Origin: Lysobacter sp. K5869
GTDB taxonomy: Bacteria; Pseudomonadota; Gammaproteobacteria; Xanthomonadales; Xanthomonadaceae
Reading direction: 5' to 3'
NCBI RefSeq assembly: GCF_018847975.1
Contig: NZ_CP072597.1
Coordinates: 3,883,001-3,947,000 of the forward strand
Length of the DNA stretch: 64,000 nucleotides
Below, one piece after another: positions 1 through 9,000 of the stretch. The position numbers and the translations under genes are program-made. Under the pieces are notes generated by a model. It saw nothing but the letters and a program-made list of their open reading frames with translations. It was not told the origin of the DNA and searched no databases. Positions within the stretch are counted from its first letter, which is position 1. Each line of letters starts with the position of its first letter.

Positions 1-3000
1 GCCCAGGCGGTGAAGCCGGCGCCGGCCCGCTCGGTGCGGCCCACGTCGAGTTGCTGGCCGACGCTGCGCTGCAGGCGTTCGGCGCCGTAACGCGAGGCGC
101 TGAGCAGCGAGCCGTAGGTTTCGCCGGTCAGCGTGTCGAACATCGGCACCGCCTGCGCCGCGGTGACGCCGCGCGCGGCGGCCACCAGTTGTTCGACCGC
201 CGGATTGCCGCTGTCGGCCAAGGCCTGCAGCGCGTTGGCGACCGATTGCTGGTTGCCCGGCAGTCCCGGGAACTCGTTGAAGCGGTTGGCTTCCTCCAAG
301 CGCAGGAATACATCGCCGCCTTGCGCGAACAGGCTGGCGGACAGGAACGGCAGCGCGGTCTGGGTGACCGAGGAGAAGCCGGTTCCGCTCAGGCTTTGCG
401 CATCGACGATGCGGTAGTCGGTGATGTCGGCGTAGGACCCTGCCTGCGGCAACGCCACCACGGTGCCGCCGTTGAGCGCGGCGGCGCCGGCGACGATCAC
501 GCTGTCGCTGACGCCGGCGCCGGTCTGGCGCAGGATCAGGCTGGAGCCCGGCGCGCTGGCGAAACTGCCGACGTTCAAGCTCGCGCCGGCCGCGCCGGTG
601 CCGGCCGCGGCGCCGGTCGCGCCCGGAAGACCGCTCGGCGCCAGCTTGCCGGCCAGCGCCAGAGCGCCGCCGATGCTGCCGTCGCCGACCAGACTGCCGC
701 CTGCCGCGACCGTGGTGTCGCCCGTGAGGGTTCCGTCGACCACGAGCGTGCCGCTGCCCGCGCTGGCGTCGCCGATGGAGGTGGCGAGGAAGTTGGCGGT
801 GCTTGCGGTCGGCACCACCAGCGTGCCCGGGCCGACCAGGCTCAGGTTTTCGAAGCCGGCGAACGCGGCGCTGCGCAGGACGCCCTGCCCGCTTCCGCTC
901 AGCGCCAGCCGGTCGACGCCGCCCTGCCCGTCGACCAGGCCGGTCACGCTGCCCAGTCCGGCCAGCGAGCTGTTGAACACGTCGTTGCCGGCGCCGAGAT
1001 TGACCGTACCGGCGAGCGCGCCCGGCGCGGACAAGGTCAACACATCGTCGGAAGCGCCGAAGTTCGCGGTTGTGCCGGCCGCGCTGCTGATGCCCGCGGT
1101 CACGCCGTCGGTCACGTTCAAGGTTCCGCCGCGGACGTCGAAACCGCCGGTGAAGCCGGACATCTCGCCGGTCAGGGCGACCGCGGACGCGCCGTCCTTG
1201 ACCAGTTGGCCCGCCCCGCTCACCGCGCCGCTCAGCGCGAACGGGTTGGCGCCGCCGAGGGTCAGCGCCGCCGAGGGCGCCACATCGACCGCGTTGGCGA
1301 TAGTCAAATTCGCGACGCTGGCTTGCAGCGCGGCGGGGCCGCCGACCTGCAGCGCGCCGGTGCCCAGCGCGGTGTTGCTGCCGACGTTCAAGGTGCCGCC
1401 GAGCAGATCGAATCCGCCGGTGAAGCTGTTGTTGCCGCTCAGCGTGACCGCGGCCGGACCGTCCAGGCTCAGGCCGCCGCTGCCGCCGATATCGCCGGTC
1501 AGCGCCAACGGCGCGGCGTTGGCGACCGAGAGATCGCCGTTCAACGCGAAGGCATTGCCGAGCGTGGCGCCGCTCAGCGAGCCCAGGTTGGCGTCGCCCG
1601 ACACCGTGACCAAGCCGGTGCCCAACGCGGCGTCGTGGTTGGCGACGACGGTCGATCCCGCGAGCAGTTGCACGCCGCCGCTGTAGCCGCTGTTGTCGCC
1701 GCCCAGGCTCAGCGCGCCGGTGCCGCCGACGGTCAAACCGCCGGTGCCGCTGAGCTGGCCGTTGAGGCCGAGGTCGTTGCTGCCGCCGAAGCTGAGACCG
1801 GCATTGACCGCGACGTTGTTGGCCACCGCCACGTTGGCGGACGACGCCAGCGTGGCCGCGCCGTCGACCGTCAACGCGCCGGTGCCCAGCGCGGTGTCGC
1901 TGCCCAGGGTCAGGGTGCCGCCGAGCAAATCGACGCCGCCGCCGAAGCTGTTGGCGCCGCCGAGGGTCAGGCCGGCCGGGCCGGCGAAGCTCAGCCCGCC
2001 GGCGCCGGCGATGGGCCCGGTCAGGCTCAGATCGCTGGTGCCGCCGAAGCCGAGCTGCGCGCCCGTCCCCAGGTTGATCGCATTGCCGAGGCTCAGCGGC
2101 GCCGCGGTCTGCAAGGTCGCGTTGCCGCCGACGTCCAGCGAACCGGTGCCCAGCGCCGCGGCGTTGCCGAGGTTCAAGGTGCCGGCGTTGAGATCGACGC
2201 CGCCGGCGAAGGTGTTGGCGCCGTTGAGGCTCAAGGTGCCGGTGCCGCCGAAGTTCAAACCGCCCGCGCCGCCGATGACGCCGGACAGCGACAGGTCGTT
2301 CGCGCCGCCGATGCCCAAGCTCGTACCGGCGCCGAGGTTGATCGCGTTGCCGAGGTTCAGGCCGGCGACGGTGGTCGACAGAGCGCCGCCGAGGCCCGAC
2401 ACGTTCAACGCGCCCGTGCCCAAAGCGCCGGCGTTGCCCACACTCAGGTTGCCGCCGCCGCTCAAGCCGACGCCGCCGCCGAAGGTGTTGGCGCCGGTGA
2501 GGCCCAGCGTGCCGGTGCCGTCGAAGTTCAGGCCGCCCGCGCCGCCGATGGCGCCCGACAGCGACAGATCGTTCGCGCCGCCCAGGCCCAGCGTCGCGCC
2601 GGTGCCGAGGTTGATCGCATTGCCGAGGTTCAAGCCGGCAACGCTGGTCGACAGATCGCCGCCGAGGCCCGACACGTTCAACGCGCCGGTGCCCAAAGCG
2701 CCGGCGTTGCCGACGCTCAGGCTGCCGCCGCCGCTCAGGCCGACGCCGCCGCCGAAGGTGTTGGCGCCGGTGAGGCCCAAGGTGCCGGTGCCGCTGAAGT
2801 TCAGCCCGCCCGCGCCGCCGACGACGCCGGACAGCGACAGGTCGTTGGCGCCGCCGATGCCCAGAGATGCACCGGTGCCGAGGTTGATCGCATTACCGAG
2901 ATTCAAACCGGCGACGCTGGTCGACAAGTTGCCGCCCAACCCCGACACGTTCAACGCGCCGGTGCCCAAAGCGCCGGCGTTGCCCAAACTCAGGTTGCCG

Positions 3001-6000
3001 CCGCCGCTCAAGCCCAAGCCGCCGCCGAAGGTGTTGGCGCCGTTGAGGCTCAGCGTGCCGGTGCCGCCGAAGTTCAAGCCGCCCGCGCCGCCGATGAGGC
3101 CCGACAACGCCAAATCGTTCGCGCCGCCGATGCCCAGCGACGCGCCCGCGCCGAGGTTGATCGCGTTGCCGAGGTTCAGGCCGGCGACGCTGGTCGACAA
3201 GTTGCCGCCGAGGCCCGAGACGTTCAGCGCACCCGCGCCCAACGCGCCGGCATTGCCCAGGCTCAGGCTGCCGCCGCCGCTCAAGCCGACGCCGCCGCCG
3301 AAGGTATTGGCGCCGTTGAGGCTCAAGGTGCCGGTGCCGCCGAAGTTCAGCCCGCCCGCGCCGCCGATGAGACCCGACAACGCCAAATCGTTCGCGCCGC
3401 CGATGCCCAGCGACGCACCCGCGCCGAGGTTGATCGCGTTGCCGAGGTTCAAGCCGGCGACGCTGGTCGACAAGTTGCCGCCCAACCCCGAGACGTTCAA
3501 TGCGCCGGTACCCAGCGCGCCGGCGTTGCCCAAACTCAGATTGCCGCCGCCGCTCAAACCGAGGCTGCCGCCGAAGGTGTTGGCGCCGGTCAGGCTCAAG
3601 GTGCCGGTACCGCCGAAGTTCAAGCCGCCCGCACCGCCGATGAGACCCGACAAGGCCAAATCGTTCGCGCCGCCGATGCCCAGCGACGCGCCGGCGCCGA
3701 GGTTGATCGCATTGCCGAGGTTCAAGCCCGCGACGCTGGTCGACAAGTTGCCGCCCAACCCCGACACGTTCAACGCACCCGTACCCAACGCACCGGCATT
3801 GCCCACACTCAGATTGCCGCCGCCGCTCAAACCGAGGCCGCCGCCGAAGGTGTTGGCGCCGGTGAGGCTCAACGTGCCGGTGCCGCCGAAGTTCAAACCG
3901 CCCGCGCCGCCGATGAGGCCCGACAGCGACAGATCGTTCGCGCCGCCGATGCCCAAGCTCGCGCCTGTACCGAGGTCGATCGCATTGCCGAGGTTCAAGC
4001 CCGCGACGCTGGTCGACAAATTGCCGCCCAAGCCCGACACGTTCAACGCGCCGGTGCCCAAGGCGCCGGCATTACCGAGGCTCAGATTGCCGCCGCCGCT
4101 CAAACCGAAACCGCCGCCGAAGGTGTTGGCGCCGTTGAGGCTCAACGTGCCGGTGCCGCTGAAGCCGAGGCCGCCCGCGCCGCCGATGAGACCCGACAGC
4201 GACAGATCGTTCGCGCCGCCGATGTTCAGCGCCACGCCGGCGCCGAGATTGATCGCATTGCCGAGGTTCAAACCCGCGATGCCGGCGCTGAGCCCGGCGT
4301 TGCCGAGCACGTCCAGCGAGCCCGTGCCCAGCGCCGTCGCATTGCCCAGCACCAGGTTGCCGGCATTGAGATCGACGCCGCCGCTGAAGGTATTGGCGCC
4401 GGACAGCACCAGCGTGCCGGTGTCGTTCTTCACCAACCCGCCGAGGCCGGCGATCTGCGCCGAAATCGTTCCGGTCATTCCCGCATCCACGCGGACGATC
4501 GTGTCGGCGGTGTCGGTGGTGAGCACGCCGCCGAAGCCCACGATCTGGTAGCCGTCGGACGCGAACTGCAGGCCGCCGAAACCCACCGGCCCGATCACGT
4601 TGACCACGCCCGGCGCGCCTTGGAAGACGGCGAACGCGCCGTTCACCCAGCCGCTGTTGACGGTGCCGTTGACGTTGGTCCAGTTGGGCGTGGGCGTCGC
4701 GCTCCAAATGCCCGCGCCGCCGTCGACGCTGCCGTTGGGCAACACGTTGATGCCGTCCCAGAACTGCACCACCGCGCCGGCGTTGACGGCCAGGTTGATC
4801 TGGTTCGCGACGCCCGTCTGCACCTGGACGCTGCCCGGCGTGAACGGCCCGGGCAGACTGCCGAGCAGCAGACCGCGATCGTCCAAGGTGCCGGTGTAGC
4901 CGATCAGCTGATAAACGCCCGGGCCGAATCCGCCGATGTCGTTGACGTTGAGGGTGCCGTCGAGGGTCAGGTTGCCGTTGACGGTCAAGCGGTCGTTGAG
5001 GCCGCCGGCCGTGCCGAGGTCGTAGTTGAGCGTTGCGCCGCTGCCCATGAACAGCGAACCCAACGTGAGCGTGCCCGCGCTGCCGATGCCGCCGGCGTTG
5101 AGCGTGCCGTCGAGGGTCACGGCGCCGAGGCTGCCGCTGCCGGTAAGCGTGGCGCCCGCGTTGATGGCGGTCGGCGAAAGCAGCGAACCGTTGACCGCCA
5201 GGGTGCCGGACTGGATGGTCGTGCCGCCGCCGAAGGTGTTGGCGCCGTTGAGGTTCAGCGTGCCGGTGCCGGCGAAGTTCAGCCCGCCCGCGCCGTCGAT
5301 GATGCCGGACAGCGACAAGTCGTTCGTGCCGCCGATGCCCAGCGTCGCGCCGGCGCCCAGGTTGATCGCGTTGCCGAGGTTCAGGCCGGCGATGCCGGCG
5401 CTGAGGTTGCCACCGAGGCCCGAGACGTTCAACGCACCCGTACCCAACGCACCGGCGTTGCCCAGGCTCAGGCTGCCGCCGCCGTTCAAGCCGAGACCGC
5501 CGCCGAAGGTGTTGGCGCCGTTGAGGCTCAAGGTGCCGGTGCCGCCGAAGTTCAAGCCGCCCGTACCGCCGATGGTGCCGGACAGCGACAAGTCGTTCGC
5601 GCCGCCGATGCCCAAGCTCGCGCCGGCGCCGAGGTTGATCGCGTTGCCGAGGTTCAGGCCGGCGATGCCGGCGCTGAGGTTGCCGCCGAGGCCGGAGACG
5701 TTCAACGCACCCGTGCCCAACGCACCGGCGTTGCCCAGGCTCAGGCTGCCGCCGCCGTTCAAACCGAGACCGCCGCCGAAGGTGTTGGCGCCGTTGAGGC
5801 TCAAGGTGCCGGTGCCGCCGAAGTTCAAGCCGCCCGTTCCGCCGATGGTGCCGGACAGCGACAAGTCGTTCGCGCCGCCGATGCCCAAGCTCGCGCCGGC
5901 GCCGAGGTTGATCGCGTTGCCGAGGTTCAAGCCGGCGATGCCGGCGCTCAAATTGCCGCCGAGGCCCGAGACGTTCAACGCGCCCGTGCCCAACGCACCG

Positions 6001-9000
6001 GCGTTGCCCAGGCTCAGGCTGCCGCCGCCGTTCAAGCCGAGGCCGCCGCCGAACGTATTGGCGCCGTTGAGGCTCAAGGTGCCGGTGCCGCCGAAGTTCA
6101 AACCGCCCGCACCGTCGATGAGGCCCGACAGTGACAGATCGTTTGCGCCGCCGATGCCCAAGCTCGCGCCGGCACCGAGATTGATCGCGTTGCCGAGGTT
6201 CAGGCCCGCGATGCCGGCGTTGAGGTTGCCGCCCAGCCCCGACACGTTCAACGCGCCGGTGCCCAGGGCGCCGGCGTTGCCCAAACTCAAATTGCCGCCG
6301 CCGTTCAAGCCGAAACCGCCGCCGAAGGTGTTGGCGCCGTTGAGGCTTAGCGTGCCGGTGCCGCCGAAGTTCAGGCCGCCCCCGCCGCCGATGAGACCCG
6401 ACAACGACAGATCGTTCGCGCCGCCGATGCCCAAGCTCGCGCCCGCGCCGAGGTTGATCGCGTTGCCGAGGTTCAGACCCGCGATACCGGCGCTCAAACT
6501 GCCGCCCAAGCCCGAGACGTTCAGCGCGCCGGTGCCCAAGGCGCCGGCATTGCCGAGATTCAAACCGCCGCCGCCGCTCAAGCCGAAACCGCCGCCGAAG
6601 GTGTTGGCGCCGTTGAGGCTCAGCGTGCCGGTGCCGCCGAAATTCAGGCCGCCCCCGCCGCCGATGAGACCCGACAGCGACAGATCGTTCGCGCCGCCGA
6701 TGCCCAGCGACGCACCCGCGCCGAGATTGATCGCGTTGCCGAGATTCAGACCCGCGATACCGGCGCTCAAATTGCCGCCGAGGCCCGAGACGTTCAACGC
6801 GCCCGTGCCCAACGCACCGGCATTGCCGAGATTCAAGCCGCCGCCACCGCTCAAACCGAAACCGCCGCCGAACGTGTTGGCGCCGTTGAGGCTCAACGTC
6901 CCGGTGCCGCCGAAGTTCAAGCCGCCCCCGCCGCCGATCACGCCCGAGAGCGACAGATCGTTCGCGCCGCCGATGCCCAAGTTCGCACCCGCGCCGAGGT
7001 TGATCGCATTGCCGAGATTCAGGCCCGCGAGGCCGGCGCTGAGATTGCCGCCGAGGCCCGAGACGTTCAGCGCGCCCGTGCCCAAGGCGCCGGCGTTGCC
7101 GAGATTCAAGCCACCGCCGCCGCTCAAGCCGAAACCGCCGCCGAAGGTGTTGGCGCCGTTGAGGCTAAGCGTCCCGGTACCGCCGAAATTCAAACCGCCC
7201 CCGCCGCCGATCACGCCCGACAGCGAAAGATCGTTCGCGCCGCCGAGGCCGAGCGACGCACCTGCGCCGAGATTGATCGCGTTGCCGAGATTCAGACCCG
7301 CGATGCCGGCGCTCAAACTGCCGCCGAGCCCCGAGACGTTCAACGCGCCCGTGCCCAACGCGCCAGCGTTGCCGAGATTCAAGCCACCGCCGCCGCTCAA
7401 ACCGAAACCGCCGCCGAACGTGTTGGCGCCGTTGAGGCTCAACGTCCCCGTGCCGCCGAAGTTCAAACCGCCCGCGCCGCCGATGAGGCCGGACAGCGAC
7501 AAATCGTTCGTGCCGCCGATACCCAAGCTCGCACCCGCGCCGAGATTGATCGCGTTGCCGAGGTTCAAACCGGCGAGGCCGACGTTGAGGTTGCCGCCGA
7601 GCCCCGACACGTTCAACGCGCCGGTGCCCAAGGCGCCGGCGTTGCCGAGATTCAAACCGCCGCCGCCGCTCAAGCCGAAGCCGCCGCCGAACGTGTTGGC
7701 GCCGTTGAGGCTCAACGTCCCGGTGCCGCCGAAGTTCAAACCGCCCGCGCCGTCGATGAGACCCGACAGCGACAAGTCGTTCGCGCCGCCGATGCCGAGC
7801 GACGCACCCGCGCCGAGGTTGATCGCATTGCCGAGATTCAAACCGGCGATGCCGGCGCTCAACGTGCCGCCCAGGCCCGAGACGTTCAACGCGCCCGTGC
7901 TCAACGCGCCGGCGTTGCCCAAAGTCAAACCGCCGCCGCCGCTCAAGCCGAAGCCGCCGCCGAAGGTGTTGGCGCCGTTGAGGCTCAGCGTCCCGGTGCC
8001 GCCGAAGTTCAAACCGCCCCCGCCGCCGATCACGCCCGACAGCGCCAAGCTGTTGGTTCCGCCGATGTCCAGCAGCGTGCCGGTGCCGAGATTGATCGCA
8101 TTGGCGATGTTGAGTCCGCCGACGTTCGCGCCGAACCCGGCGTTTCCGGTCACGTTGAGCGCGCCGGTGCCGAGCGCGCCCGCGGCGCCGACGAACAGGC
8201 CGCCGGCCGACAGATTCACGCCGCCGTTGAAGGTGTTGGTGCCGTTGAGGCTCAAGGTGCCGGCGCCGAGCTTGAGCAGCGAGCCGGCGCCGCTGAGGGT
8301 GCCGCCGAAGCTTCCGTTCAAGCCCAGGCCGCCCACCGACAGTTGATTGCCGCCCAGGGCGATGCTGCCGCTGCCGCTCAGATTGCCGAGCGAGGCGTCG
8401 AAGCCGTTGAGGTTCAACGCGCCGCCCGCGCCGAGATTGAAGCTGCCGCCGCCGAACAGGCCGGCGCTGAGCGCGTCGCCGAACTGCAGCGTGCCGAAGT
8501 CGACCGAGACGCCCGAACCGGCGCCGAGCGAGCCGCCGCCCGACAGCGTCAGCAGACCGTTGTTGCCGGCGGTGCCGAAGTTGAGCGCGGCGCCCGCGCC
8601 GAGGTTGAGGCCGCCGCCCCACCCCGCGTTGAGTCCGCCGCCGACCGACAGCGTGCCGCCCGCGCCCGCGCCGAGGTTGAGCGCGTTCGCGAACGTCCCG
8701 TTGAGCCCGAGAATCAGCTCGCCGCCGCCCAGATCCACCGCGCCGGAGCCGAACGCGGACAAATGATTGGCGCGCACCCGGCCGCCGCTCAGCGCGAACC
8801 CGCCGGTGTAGGTGTTGGCGCCGCTCAAGGTCAGCAAACTGGGGCCGGCGTAGCTGAGGCGGCCGTCGCCGGCGACCACGCCGCTCAAGGTCCAGTCGAA
8901 ATCGCCGCCCAGCGCCAGATTCGCGCCCGGCGACAGGTTGACGGCATTGGCCAGATTGAAGCCGGCGAAGCCCGGGCTCAGCGTCGCATTGCCGGCGACG

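Noticed and set aside
2212..8240. Regular repeats as a CRISPR array
   Set aside because: The period is 273 bp, the repeats are coding throughout, and there are no short repeats with unique spacers or cas genes.
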